From contig NC_059075.1 of assembly GCF_020497125.1 (NCBI RefSeq), forward strand, positions 62,329,321 to 62,393,320: a stretch of DNA of 64,000 nt. The letters run 5' to 3'. Origin of the DNA: Mauremys mutica (Eukaryota > Chordata > Testudines > Geoemydidae). Under the pieces are notes generated by a model. The model was not told the DNA's origin. It ran no database searches and worked only from the letters and a program-made list of their open reading frames with translations. The translations under genes and the position numbers were made by a program. The stretch's first letter is position 1; each line of letters starts with the position of its first letter. Shown piece by piece: positions 58,401 through 63,772 of the stretch.

Positions 58401-59021
58401 GACCCAGTGGATTAGTTGGGGACAGGGGAGGAAGGAAATCATTCAGCACTGAGAAGAGGTTGAACATCAGTGGACATGCCGTGAGGATAGGATGCTCCCC
58501 AACCTGAGGAGCCCTGTAGTTTTTTTGTTTTTAAAGGTTTTTTTTTAGCACTTACGGCCATAACGTCTAGGTGCTATATACAAAATTTAACAAATAAACA
58601 AAATCTTACCTTACCTATGTCCCCAGAAGAGGGGCTTCAAAGCATCTTTTGTCAATAGAAAAGTCTCTGCAGCCAGAGAGCCTACATGTGGTCAAGCCTG
58701 TGGTGGGAGAAGAGATTCCCTAAATGTCTGTCTCCAAAGTACCATGCACTCTAGTTGTGCCCACTGGGCTCTGTCTTTTTCCCTTTAGGTTGGCTCCCAA
58801 AACCAGAAAGGAAATTCTTAGCCTCGCTGATGGAGAATATTAATAACTCTGGACTGAAAGGAAACATAACTTGTTCACTCTTTCCCCACTTCCAGCTGTA
58901 TCTTCATTTGGCGCCTGAGTTCTGAGATGACCATCAGCATGCGACAGCGGCTAGCTGACATGAAGCAAAGAGGGAAGCAGGTGGAGAAATCACCACCACA
59001 CAAGACAGCTGGACTTATCAG
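31347..59021 (+). CDS. MAPKBP1: MAPKBP1 (JNK-binding protein 1), WD40-repeat region, 17 internal exons; both ends outside the window
   Basis: The gene is spliced from 17 exons: 31347-31409, 32217-32274, 35603-35773, 38485-38622, 39482-39664, 40957-41117, 43763-43952, 44644-44790, 45717-45901, 46031-46122, 48087-48212, 49988-50058, 50497-50618, 51345-51420, 55928-56039, 56682-56745 and 58896-59021. All borders are GT/AG and the phases chain without a stop. The joined product is one WD40 array with recurring blade ends such as [30 protein letters not shown] and IFIWRLSS. I recognise it as MAPKBP1 rather than the paralogue WDR62 from segments such as [14 protein letters not shown] and [18 protein letters not shown]. 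From family knowledge, MAPKBP1 is a scaffold that binds JNK, modulates NF-kB and NOD2 signalling, and localises to mitotic spindle poles; human loss-of-function alleles cause nephronophthisis. The first exon begins with one base of a split codon and the last ends with two, so the N-terminus and the C-terminal JNK-binding tail are absent. Exonic sequence looks intact and constrained. Confidence 0.95.
32014..32138 (-). mobile_element. Short hAT-type MITE, antisense copy of the 62320-62441 family
   Basis: The left end gggtgatcagatagcaagtg and the right end gatatctgctcaccct are inverted and match the element at 62320-62441 in opposite orientation (shared words gtgtgaaaaattggga and cctatataa). It ends about 78 bp upstream of a MAPKBP1 exon. 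Confidence 0.7.
32217..32274 (+). CDS. MAPKBP1: MAPKBP1 exon: WD40 strand ([13 protein letters not shown])
   Basis: This short exon follows tttag and ends GAG|gtaagt. It encodes [19 protein letters not shown] after completing an Arg codon. [12 protein letters not shown] is a canonical WD40 inner-strand motif. The exon ends in phase 0. A copy of a short hAT-type MITE ends only about 78 bp before the exon, close to its acceptor region. Confidence 0.94.
32275..33554. other. Intron sequence with AT-rich repeat and (ttggttt)n tract
   Basis: The part from about 33180 to 33535 is AT-rich with repeated aaaatgacatttcattttg and tttgaaatg words and a ttggtttggtttg microsatellite (about 33465-33500). 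It resembles the other aaattttgaa-rich repeats of this gene. No exon was found. Confidence 0.4.
33555..33754 (+). repeat. Possible tRNA-derived SINE fragment
   Basis: The word ggttcaatcccc near 33630 matches an RNA polymerase III B box. The preceding tcagctagagcccactgtc could be a degenerate A box about 50 bp upstream. There is no tRNA cloverleaf. It could be a short SINE related to those of reptiles, or chance. Confidence 0.35.
33755..34127. mobile_element. AT-rich palindromic repeat with cagagctgg ends
   Basis: The ends cagagctggctgaaaa and tttttgaccagctctg are inverted over about 9 bp plus similar flanks. The interior is AT-rich with tttcaattaaaaatttcaaaa-like self-complementary words. 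The related blocks at 56106-56300 and 57377-57760 share the agctgg and gttttgaaatt words. Confidence 0.45.
34128..35602. other. Intron sequence, nothing recognised
   Basis: No exon or classified repeat was identified. The acceptor for the next exon is at 35601-35602. Confidence 0.4.
35603..35773 (+). CDS. MAPKBP1: MAPKBP1 exon: two WD40 blades
   Basis: The exon has 57 complete codons, in phase 0 at both ends. It starts [17 protein letters not shown] and continues through [17 protein letters not shown] to [14 protein letters not shown] and VNVWSW are the blade-terminating WD-type dipeptide positions. The acceptor is cttcag and the donor is AAG|gtaagt. Confidence 0.95.
35890..36060 (-). mobile_element. 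Possible CR1 3' fragment, diverged
   Basis: The + strand tggatcatctagtccatcct following attcatacaatcagac resembles the antisense of a CR1 3' end. The similarity fades after about 100 bp. Confidence is low because of divergence. Confidence 0.35.
36061..36854. other. Intron sequence, nothing recognised
   Basis: AT-rich intronic sequence. The poly-T at about 36493-36502 is the only simple feature. Confidence 0.35.
36855..37283 (+). repeat. MIR/L2-type SINE interrupted by a CR1 3' end
   Basis: The first part (36855-37046) contains ccaggcgctgtagaaaaa, agagcttacagtctaaat and ccccattttacagatggg. The second part (37188-37283) continues cttgcccaaagtcacaggg and gatcccagatctcccaag. The two halves would be contiguous without the CR1 insertion at 37047-37187. 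This is an old SINE in the intron of MAPKBP1. Confidence 0.65.
37047..37187 (-). mobile_element. CR1 3' end inserted in a SINE
   Basis: The left border attcatagattcatagttt (about 37048-37066) is the CR1 tail repeat in complement, followed by ggcctgaagggaccactag and atcatctagtctgacc, the conserved CR1 3' UTR. The fragment is about 140 bp and interrupts the SINE at 36855-37283. Confidence 0.8.
37284..38484. other. Intron sequence, nothing recognised
   Basis: Several frames of 60-86 codons exist but lack splice-compatible conservation. The acceptor of the next exon is at 38483-38484. Confidence 0.4.
38485..38622 (+). CDS. MAPKBP1: MAPKBP1 exon: WD40 blade ending FWYLDD
   Basis: The exon has 46 codons, phase 0 at both ends, encoding [19 protein letters not shown] through [13 protein letters not shown]. 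The acceptor is tttccag and the donor is AAG|gtgaga. The sequence is nearly identical to vertebrate MAPKBP1 in this region. Upstream codons in the same frame are intron and not part of the exon. Confidence 0.95.
38623..39481. other. Intron sequence, nothing recognised
   Basis: There is no repeat or exon beyond the splice signals at its borders. The open frames on both strands near 38889-39208 overlap each other and look random. Confidence 0.4.
39482..39664 (+). CDS. MAPKBP1: MAPKBP1 exon: [14 protein letters not shown] segment
   Basis: The exon has 61 codons, phase 0 at both ends, with [20 protein letters not shown] followed by [18 protein letters not shown] and ending DKWVELR. This stretch is diagnostic for the MAPKBP1/WDR62 family rather than generic WD40 proteins. 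The acceptor is ttggtag and the donor is AGG|gtgagt. Confidence 0.95.
39665..40956. other. Intron sequence with one possible MITE end near 40638-40720
   Basis: At 40638-40720, gggccagatccccagctgg followed by tgtagatccacgtagctcc and gaatttgcaccagcg resembles the short gctggtgta MITE family of this window (compare 51957-52043). Only one end is convincing. The rest shows nothing classified. Confidence 0.35.
40957..41117 (+). CDS. MAPKBP1: MAPKBP1 exon: WD40 blade ending VRIFNP
   Basis: The exon encodes [20 protein letters not shown], then [13 protein letters not shown], and ends DIASVTEA plus two bases (AG). The acceptor is ttctcag and the donor is cag|gtacca. The split Ser codon is completed by the first base of the next exon. 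Confidence 0.95.
41118..42164. other. Intron sequence, nothing recognised
   Basis: A pyrimidine-rich tract lies at about 41330-41420. No exon was seen. Confidence 0.35.
42165..42535. repeat. Two MIR-like SINE fragments in opposite orientation
   Basis: The + strand part (42165-42300) has actccgatcctagctctgcc and gtgcctcaccttttcc, MIR sense words. The following part (42370-42530) has acagatggggagaatgaggc and ttcccaaggccagatagc, MIR antisense words, ending accacaacatgac. They form a head-to-head arrangement in one intron. Confidence 0.55.
42536..42904. other. Intron sequence, nothing recognised
   Basis: AT-rich sequence with a poly-T near 42690. No gene was seen. Confidence 0.3.
42905..43072 (-). 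mobile_element. CR1 3' fragment, diverged
   Basis: The + strand catagaaacatgaatacatag, ctggaagggacctcctgggt and tccagtctcctgctgtcaca correspond to the antisense 3' region of CR1. It is short and decayed. Confidence 0.55.
43073..43762. other. Intron sequence, nothing recognised
   Basis: The only signal is the acceptor tract before the exon at 43763. Confidence 0.4.
43763..43952 (+). CDS. MAPKBP1: MAPKBP1 exon: blade ending [14 protein letters not shown]
   Basis: The exon completes Ser, then reads [40 protein letters not shown] and ends SCVWSVE. It ends in phase 0 with GAG|gtaagg. The acceptor is ttgcacag. It corresponds to the end of the first propeller. Confidence 0.95.
43953..44643. other. 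Intron sequence, nothing recognised
   Basis: A 691-bp intron without recognisable repeats or exons. Confidence 0.4.
44644..44790 (+). CDS. MAPKBP1: MAPKBP1 exon: blade with [13 protein letters not shown]
   Basis: The exon has 49 codons, phase 0 at both ends. It starts [18 protein letters not shown] and includes [18 protein letters not shown], a textbook WD40 D-strand plus Trp motif. It ends RNILSN with donor AAT|gtaaga. The acceptor is cctctag. Confidence 0.95.
44791..45716. other. Intron sequence, nothing recognised
   Basis: A 926-bp intron. The pyrimidine-rich 3' half leads to the acceptor at 45715-45716. Confidence 0.4.
45717..45901 (+). CDS. MAPKBP1: MAPKBP1 exon: inter-propeller segment and next blade
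   Basis: The exon encodes [19 protein letters not shown], an acidic Ser/Gly-rich linker ([12 protein letters not shown]), and then [19 protein letters not shown]. The linker is the most divergent part of the visible protein compared with mammals. It ends ACT CTC AG|gtaacc, phase 2. The acceptor is tccaag. Confidence 0.94.
46031..46122 (+). CDS. MAPKBP1: MAPKBP1 exon: [20 protein letters not shown]
   Basis: The exon completes Arg and reads [20 protein letters not shown], then [10 protein letters not shown], ending with one base of a Gly codon. The acceptor is atttcag and the donor is cag|gtaaga. The preceding intron is only 129 bp. The following intron carries a Penelope-like insertion that begins about 71 bp after this donor. 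Confidence 0.95.
46194..47731 (+). mobile_element. Penelope-like retroelement with long open RT/GIY-YIG frame, in MAPKBP1 intron
   Basis: The element lies in sense orientation between MAPKBP1 exons. Its left end is atcagagaggtagccgtg plus ttagtctg, directly followed by RT coding sequence. Its right end is ctgttagtctataaggtgcc and acaggattctttg. A near-perfect 13-bp direct repeat flanks it: ctggcttgt-t-tat (46180-46192) and ctggcttgt-g-tat (47732-47744). Compared with the copy at 8579-8990, the gtagccgtgttagtct module that belongs at the 3' end is found inverted at the 5' end. The RT front half is missing. Confidence 0.88.
46225..47574 (+). pseudogene. PLE protein, N-terminally truncated: RT (YIDD), zinc-finger linker, GIY-YIG endonuclease
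   Basis: The frame is open for about 449 codons from 46225 (first ATG 46333) to the stop at 47574. In order it shows [20 protein letters not shown] (RT motif B region), [12 protein letters not shown] (RT catalytic motif C with YIDD), thumb-like sequence, [18 protein letters not shown] (cysteine/histidine linker), [10 protein letters not shown] and [19 protein letters not shown] (GIY-YIG core with Arg and His), and [10 protein letters not shown]. The N-terminal fingers and RT motif A are missing, so it cannot encode a full RT. From family knowledge, PLEs retrotranspose using an RT related to telomerase and a GIY-YIG endonuclease. The absence of stops suggests a young copy. Confidence 0.85.
47732..48086. 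other. Intron sequence between the PLE insertion and the next exon
   Basis: Unique-looking sequence with the target-site copy at its left edge and the acceptor ggtag at 48082-48086. Nothing else was recognised. Confidence 0.4.
48087..48212 (+). CDS. MAPKBP1: MAPKBP1 exon: [17 protein letters not shown]
   Basis: The exon completes Gly and encodes [19 protein letters not shown], then [20 protein letters not shown] plus one base. The donor is gcag|gtaaga. The final 25 bp of exon plus donor (48191-48215) recur exactly 100 bp downstream at 48291-48315, giving a second potential donor. Confidence 0.95.
48291..48315 (+). repeat. Exact 25-bp copy of a MAPKBP1 exon end including splice donor
   Basis: The sequence atcacagctgtgaagtttgc plus aggta at 48291-48315 is identical to 48191-48215, the last 22 bases of the exon ending at 48212 plus the first three donor bases. 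The spacing is exactly 100 bp. The copy has a gcag|gtagat donor-like site. The segments between the copies are not otherwise similar. Confidence 0.9.
48316..48995. other. Intron sequence, nothing recognised
   Basis: Intron sequence up to the hAT insertion. A poly-T lies near 48449-48458. No exon was seen. Confidence 0.35.
49004..49594. mobile_element. Non-autonomous hAT element in MAPKBP1 intron
   Basis: The ends cagggggtggacaaact and the complement of agtttgcccacctctg are inverted. An exact 8-bp TSD, gtttatgg, flanks it (48996-49003 and 49595-49602). The interior contains C-rich imperfect tandem repeats (ttatccaacccccctg type) at about 49130-49380. It is the same family as 29881-30565. The 263-codon frame running into it is compositional. 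Confidence 0.87.
49603..49987. other. Intron sequence, nothing recognised
   Basis: Sequence leading to the acceptor cttccag before the exon at 49988. Confidence 0.4.
49988..50058 (+). CDS. MAPKBP1: MAPKBP1 exon: [20 protein letters not shown]
   Basis: This 71-base exon completes Ala and encodes [20 protein letters not shown] followed by AQK, ending in phase 0 with AAG|gtaact. The acceptor is cttccag. [10 protein letters not shown] is the D-strand of a blade and is nearly invariant in MAPKBP1. Confidence 0.94.
50146..50395 (+). repeat. Diverged tandem repeat with acceptor-like sites, within a 438-bp intron
   Basis: Four related segments share a pattern of pyrimidines plus ag, then agtca(c/t)(t/c)gtagg and gg(t)ggt-like words. 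They are anchored at the gtag words at 50174, 50252, 50299 and 50380, spaced 78, 47 and 81 bp. Examples are cagtcccagcttctcctagc, cattcctcttcccagcag and atcgcctctcccagcagg. Each unit contains a plausible 3' splice site. Confidence 0.6.
50497..50618 (+). CDS. MAPKBP1: MAPKBP1 exon: [20 protein letters not shown]
   Basis: The exon encodes [20 protein letters not shown], then [20 protein letters not shown] plus two bases (AG). The donor is cag|gttggt, weaker than the other donors of this gene. The acceptor is gctcag. The intron before it (50059-50496) contains a repeat with several acceptor-like CAG/TAG sites. Confidence 0.94.
50765..50900. mobile_element. Short MITE with ggtgctgagag inverted ends
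   Basis: The left segment gtactggaactaggggtgct plus gagag and the right segment, complement of ctctcagcaccccc and ttccagc, are inverted. A related fragment (ctccagcacccctagtccag) is at about 55730-55770. It is about 135 bp and lies in a MAPKBP1 intron. Confidence 0.55.
51345..51420 (+). CDS. MAPKBP1: MAPKBP1 exon: [20 protein letters not shown]
   Basis: The exon completes Arg and reads [20 protein letters not shown], then GTLIK, ending in phase 0 with AAA|gtaaga. The acceptor is accttcag. The following intron of 4.5 kb is the longest seen between exons and hosts two CR1-type LINE remnants. Confidence 0.95.
51421..53592. other. Intron sequence with a short MITE at 51957-52043
   Basis: At 51957-52043, gggccaaattctctgctgg and the complement of catcagaagagaatttggcc form an inverted repeat around about 45 bp. 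The remainder of this long intron part shows no exon or classified repeat. Confidence 0.5.
53593..54627 (+). mobile_element. CR1-type LINE 3' end with intact RT C-terminal frame
   Basis: The frame 53591-54160 is open for 189 codons to its stop: [40 protein letters not shown], then [20 protein letters not shown] and ending KFMEEMV. This is the RT thumb and C-terminal region of CR1. A 3' UTR of about 450 bp follows, ending with aatggtcccttctgacctt and the tail repeat gtctgagagtctatgagtct. It is 5'-truncated, in sense orientation within a MAPKBP1 intron, and comparatively young. Confidence 0.85.
54715..55700 (+). mobile_element. CR1-type LINE RT remnant, decayed
   Basis: Broken frames show the same region as the copy at 2250-3332: the equivalent of NGLLSK with [16 protein letters not shown] sequence, [16 protein letters not shown], then [20 protein letters not shown] and the LFSLEKRR region. 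Many stops and frameshifts are present. It lies directly downstream of, and in the same orientation as, the younger copy at 53593. Confidence 0.75.
55701..55927. other. Intron end with MITE fragment and (gt)n
   Basis: There is a ccagcacccctagtccagcac fragment near 55745 and a gtgtgtgtgtgtg microsatellite at about 55826-55838, then the acceptor tract of the exon at 55928. Confidence 0.4.
55928..56039 (+). CDS. MAPKBP1: MAPKBP1 exon: [20 protein letters not shown]
   Basis: The exon encodes [20 protein letters not shown], then [17 protein letters not shown] plus one base of Glu. [15 protein letters not shown] is a complete WD40 C-D strand pair. The acceptor is caaccag and the donor is cag|gtgagt. 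Confidence 0.95.
56106..56300. repeat. AT-rich palindrome-prone repeat
   Basis: This contains ctggtcaacattttttctg at the left and tcttttgaccagg at the right (about 56103-56216), followed by agagctggctgaaattttg and a poly-T. The words are shared with 33755-34127, so it is probably the same family. Confidence 0.4.
56682..56745 (+). CDS. MAPKBP1: MAPKBP1 exon: [20 protein letters not shown]
   Basis: This 64-base exon encodes Glu (split), [20 protein letters not shown] and two bases of Ser. It is among the most conserved segments of the family. The acceptor is tacacag and the donor is cag|gtaagc. Confidence 0.95.
56746..57376. other. Intron sequence, nothing recognised
   Basis: Intron sequence without exon or classified repeat. 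A gtgtgtgtgagagag tract lies near 57174-57189. Confidence 0.35.
57377..57760. repeat. AT-rich repeat with central hairpin carrying two B-box-like words
   Basis: The flanks contain gttttgaaatttgttttc and atgaaatattttgattt, similar to the other AT-rich repeats. In the centre, 57551-57573 (gagatgtaggttcaagtccc) and 57597-57620 (ggacttgaacctgggtctcc) are inverted copies, so a GGTTCAAGTCC-like B box occurs on both strands. There is no full tRNA. Confidence 0.5.
57761..58895. other. Intron sequence, nothing recognised
   Basis: No exon was found before the acceptor at 58894-58895. Poly-T/A tracts lie near 58520-58560. Confidence 0.4.
58896..59021 (+). CDS. MAPKBP1: MAPKBP1 exon: end of last WD40 blade and start of the C-terminal tail
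   Basis: The exon completes Ser and reads [20 protein letters not shown], then a basic stretch [20 protein letters not shown], ending IR with two bases left over (donor cag|gtaaga). IFIWRL closes the second propeller. The basic Ser/Pro-rich sequence is the beginning of the long disordered C-terminal region, whose remaining exons are not in the window. Confidence 0.94.
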
Positions 59022-62000
59022 GTAAGAGGTGAGGGGTGCAAAGAGGGAGAACAGTTGGTGGGGCTAGATATTAGTTTGTGTGGGACATTTAAAGGTGGAC
59101 TTGTGTTAACTGCAGGAGGTTGTTATCCCTCATCAAGAGTATTTTTTCAGCTTCTCTTCCTTTTGTTGTTTGTTGGCTTTGCACTGGTTTCTTGTGCTGC
59201 TTGTTCTGCATCTCTGCATTTTTGGATTTAAAACCTGTCTCTATGATCTAATGGCAGGATACATCCAGCATCGCTTCATTCTGTGTTGTAATCTGTACTG
59301 AATGTCACAGCTCTTTAATTAATGCTGAACATGGTGTCAGAAATCTACTTTTCAAAGCAATACTGAGACAGGTACATAACATCCTGTCAAGGAGAACTTG
59401 GTAATTTATGGCTAGAGATTTCTGGGTCTATGTTAAAAACCCACCCTGTCAAAAACTGGCAGCTAGATTTATCCAAAGTATGCACTGAAAAATACCTGCC
59501 ATTTATATGTTTTTTGCAGTGTTGATTTTTTTTTTTTTTTGTGAAAAGCACTGGCAGGTCCTAAAGATCTGCTGTGTTCATTGTTAACTTAGCCCCAGGA
59601 GTGGAGGTTTCAGGGAGGGTCACTTTTAAAAAAATATAATTCCAAGGGAATGACTTTTGCTGGCTAGTCAGATTTTTTTGTTGCTCTTACAGTAAACAAA
59701 ACATGTCTAAAAATAAACCGCACAAACTGGAAACTCTGGAATAGATCTAAATTTATCCAGTGATCCTCCTCTGAACAATGGTACTCAAGTACTGAGCTCT
59801 GAGTTTCAAACAGAACAAACTCAGCTGGGAGGACTGGCTGGGCTTTTAGGGCTGTGGATCAGTTCAGTGTAAAATATGTGGCTTTATGTGCTGACATTAA
59901 TTTGGGAGAGGGAGGTGGAGGAGGGAAATATCTGCAGCCCTGAGCAGGCTCACATGGTATCAAAATGAGAATTGGATCCATAAATATTTTTTGGGTTCTC
60001 CCTCCTTTTCCTCCTCAAATGACTTTGAGTTAAAATCTGGATGTAAAAGTGCCAAAGTGATGAAGGTCTTGCCAGACTGATGGTTTGAAAGAATTACAAG
60101 AACCTTCCCCTCTCTTTGGGAGCAGAGTGTGCAGGAGGAAAGTCTGTGTGCATAGTTTCACTGAGCATGGACTAAGGTTTCCTTTCCTTGAAGTATCTCC
60201 TGTCCGACATGCATGCAATAATTATTCTGGGATGCCTCAATATTGAGCCATGAAGCAGCCTTTTCTAGCCAAAATGTTAGAGCTGTAAAGCAATGTGCTT
60301 TTTATAGCAGACTCTCCATCATTCCAGCAGCTGCAACTTTGCCTTATTGAGGCGCAGTCTGTGACGGACGCTCCCAGTTTCATTTGGCACTAGGTGAGAC
60401 TTGTCTCTGTCACATTCTCTTGCTGGAGGCTTGAATGGGTGCCACACCAGCACAAGCAATTTGGAAAACTTGTTTGGTGACCTCTTTGCTAGTCTGGAAC
60501 ACTTTAGGTTGGTCAGCTTAAAGCTTGTTTTCAGTTTCGACCTGTCAGTGTGGTCACTGGCTATCGGCAGACAGTTCCAGAGCATTTTGGATTGCTGGCT
60601 GAATTTGAAGGAATAGCCGATTTGGTCTGGAGTCACTGTGTGGAGCAGAGGAACTGAGGATCTTGAGTAAGAGTCCATGTTTTATAGATGTGTAATATCT
60701 GCTTTTGTTTTGCCTTCAGAATCTGTGTATAAGCTGCTCTATAGAATTGGGTTGCTTCTTGAGGTGTAAGAGTATTATATTGTAAGTGGTCTAGGTATAA
60801 GGTCCACAGAAGCATTAAGATGCTCCATCCCCAGGGATATGTATTTATTTTGTGAGGCTCCTTTCAGAGCTGTATTGTTTACAGTTTCGGTAGGAAGCAA
60901 GGGAGGTGATCTGCTCCACCAGCTAATTGGTGCAATGCCTCCATGTTCTGAGCGTGTCCCAAGGTGGATGAGCAAAAAAAGAGAGCTTCAGAAAGTTGGG
61001 GAAGCGAGAACACTGATTAGGCAGTGGGGAACTGAAGATTTATAATCCAAAATAATGCCGTGTCTATCCAGCTGTGACTGTCAGTGTGTGGACTGGCCTC
61101 ACTGACTATTGTCCTGGAATCCTATTGTTCTGCACCCCACCTTATGTAATAATGAATTCCTTTGAGCCATTTCATTTTTATGCTGCTGTTGTTTTCTCTA
61201 GTGCATGCAATATCTCTCTGGTTCTGCTTCTAGTCATGAGAATTGCTGATGTGTTCTCCCCATTTAACTTGAGCTGTTTGTTTGATGGGAGAATGTAGCC
61301 CGTGCTCATTTCATATCGCTGGTGCATTATGGGCTTTTCTGAGATATTTTTGTTTTTCATACTAGGAGTTGCGTAGAGGCTTTTAATATAATTTTGACTG
61401 TTGGTGCGAACACATTGTTTTATTGTTTGGAAAGCACTTGGTTCCAAGTTATTTGGAAGAGAGGTTTTACACTGATCTCACTGTGGAAAGTTTCAGGGAT
61501 TATAGATGCATGGGTTGGCAGAGTGTATTTTTAAATCCCCTTTTTGTATGATTTTATTGAAGCTCTATCTTTAATAGCAGGAGATAAACTTGATTTAACT
61601 TTGGCTAGTGCTTCTAAAACCAGTGTAAAGAGTTTGTATGCGCTCTAGAGAAGCACTGTTTGTCCTTGGATTTATTCTAAATTGATAGCCCCTTGTCAAA
61701 TGTTTGATGAGGCAGTGGTCTATTCCAGGAAAGCTGGGTATTTCCCGTGGCTGGGAACGTGACAGGCGTTTGATGTAAAATCAAGACTGGGGCCTGATTC
61801 ACTACTGTTACTCCAGTTTTACACCAATATAACTCCATTTCAATCAGTACCATTGTGATCATTACAAAGGGGTGTGCTTTCAACCCACAGACCTTTTGAG
61901 AGAGGAAGTACAGAACTGCCAGTATGTTCTGCATCCATCACCTCTTAGAGTGTTATAACAGGATTAATATGTCCTTGAGCTCTGAGGAGGCAAGCAGCAC

Positions 62001-62311
62001 AGGCTCAGTGTTAGAACATTTGTAAGTGTGTCTGTTATAAGAACAGTCGCTGTTCTTAGATTCCATCCCCCACATCCTTTAAGTCTGAATTAACTTCAGA
62101 ACACAAAATGGCATAGTTACAATGATGTATTAATTATATGGCATTTTGCAGACCAAAGACTATGTCTCTACCCAAGGGAGCTTATAATTGAAGCCCCAAT
62201 CCTGTAACTAGCCCTGAGTTGGTGGATTTCTGCAGCTGCAGGGAGCCCCATTAACATCAATGGGACTTCAGATGGGCACAGGGCCACCCCCAGGGAAGGA
62301 GTTGATGCATG
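59022..62311. other. Downstream intron sequence; no further MAPKBP1 exon recognised
   Basis: I looked for the serine/proline-rich C-terminal exons of MAPKBP1 and did not find one. A minus-strand frame of 119 codons at 60319-60678 contains SKMLWNCLPIASDHTD, vaguely like a LINE RT C-terminus, but the similarity is weak. A partial short MITE (ggcctgattcactactg) lies near 61791. Confidence 0.35.
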
Positions 62312-62319
62312 ATCAGGAC

Positions 62320-62441
62320 TAGGGTGACCAGATGTCCCGATTTTATAGGGACAGTCCTGATTTTGGGGTCCTTTTCTTATATAGGCTCCTATACCCCCAT
62401 CTCCTGTCCCAATTTTTCACACTTGCTGTCTGGTCACCCTA
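62320..62441 (+). mobile_element. Short hAT-type MITE, 122 bp
   Basis: The terminal inverted repeats tagggtgaccaga and tctggtcaccct plus a are perfect over 13 bp. An exact 8-bp TSD, atcaggac, flanks it (62312-62319 and 62442-62449). The interior includes tttttcacacttgctgtc and gatgtcccgattttataggg. A related copy in the other orientation is at 32014-32138. Confidence 0.88.
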
Positions 62442-62762
62442 ATCAGGACCCAAGATCAGGTGATAATTTGAGAGAAGGTAAATGCTGATTGAGGGGAGCA
62501 AGGGAGGAGAGCAAGAGTTGAGGACAATAAAATAATGTGGTGATTTAAGTGAGTAACACATGTATCTTGAGATTTGTTTTTACTGTTACTTAGAGAGGAA
62601 AACTAGGGTTCATATAGGGCTGCTGGAAGAAGAGTGGGAGGAGGGTCAGGAAGAGGGTTCCAGGTTCATGGAAGAAGGCATGGAGAGCAAAATGGGTGAA
62701 GGAAATAAAGGTTGTGATTCGGTGTGTGGTTTGGATAAGTAAAATAGACATTACAGGGTATA

Positions 62763-62857
62763 ATTTTTCCAAAGCACCCAAATGACTTGGGAGCCTATGT
62801 CTCATTTTAAAAGCACCTAAACTTCAAGTCAATGAGACCTGGGTGCTTTTGAAAATA
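62763..62857. mobile_element. Palindromic MITE related to 18827-18958
   Basis: The left end atttttccaaagcaccc and the right end gggtgcttttgaaaat are inverted. The interior gagcctatgtctcatttt is mirrored by gtcaatgagacctgg. About 95 bp. Confidence 0.5.
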
Positions 62858-63485
62858 TTACTTACAGTGACCAGGCATTGGAGTATATTTTGAAGAACAT
62901 ATGTGGCTGCATAAAGGTGGGCACAGAGAAGGGTGTCCAGAGAGTAAGGTTTGTTGTGATAATGTAGGACCAAGACTTAAAGTTGCATTAGACAGAGCCA
63001 AACTGATAAAGTGTTTGATAGCTTGTGTGCAGTTTGCGTTGACCTCTCTCATGGTTCTAAAATTTTGTTTACATCCCATTATTCAGTTCTTCTGAAAAGG
63101 CTTGAATATGTCCTTTCTTTCCCTACTAATTTTGTCAGTCCATATTTGTCAAATGGAGACCTTCTTTTGCTGTACCTTTCTGTGTGTAAATTGCATCCAT
63201 TCTGGTTGATCTGCTAGCCCTTCCCCACTCCCACCAGCTCCAGTATGCCCAAGAATCTCCCAAAAGGTAGCTGTGACTTGACACACAGTATAATCAATGA
63301 AGTTTGAAATATCTGACTAGTAATGTTATTAAAAAACCTGATTAAACAAAATAATACCAACAAAACCCTTGATGGACCAAACAGAAAAACCACCATCAAA
63401 CCTACCAGTGCATCAAAGGTAGTATTGTTTCCTGTGGTTTATACCATAATACTCAATTTTTTAAATATACAGGATAGCCACTTGG
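62858..63485. other. Non-coding stretch, nothing recognised
   Basis: No exon, RNA or classified repeat was recognised. Confidence 0.35.
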
Positions 63486-63772
63486 GATATGTCTACACTG
63501 CAGCTGGGAGCAGGTCTCCAGCCTGTATGGACAGTCTCCTGCTGGTGGGGCGTGAGCTAGCATGCTAAAACTAGCAATGTGGATGTTCTGGCTCAGGCTG
63601 GAGCTTGGACTCTTAAGCCCACCCAACCCACTAGCCTTCAGAGCCCAGACTCCCAGCCTGAGCCAGAACATCCACATTGCTCTTTTTAGTGCACTAGGTT
63701 GAGCCCCGCTGGTGCTAGTCTCTCTCTACTCAGGCTGGGAGACTGGTGCCTAGCTGCAGTGTGGACATACAC
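63486..63772. mobile_element. Palindromic MITE (gtctacactgcagct ends) with internal inverted repeat
   Basis: The ends atatgtctacactgcagct and the complement of agctgcagtgtggacatac are inverted. Internally, agcaatgtggatgttctggc and the complement of agccagaacatccacattgc (about 63572-63605 and 63652-63682) form a second, near-perfect inverted repeat. It is 287 bp and non-coding. Confidence 0.7.
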
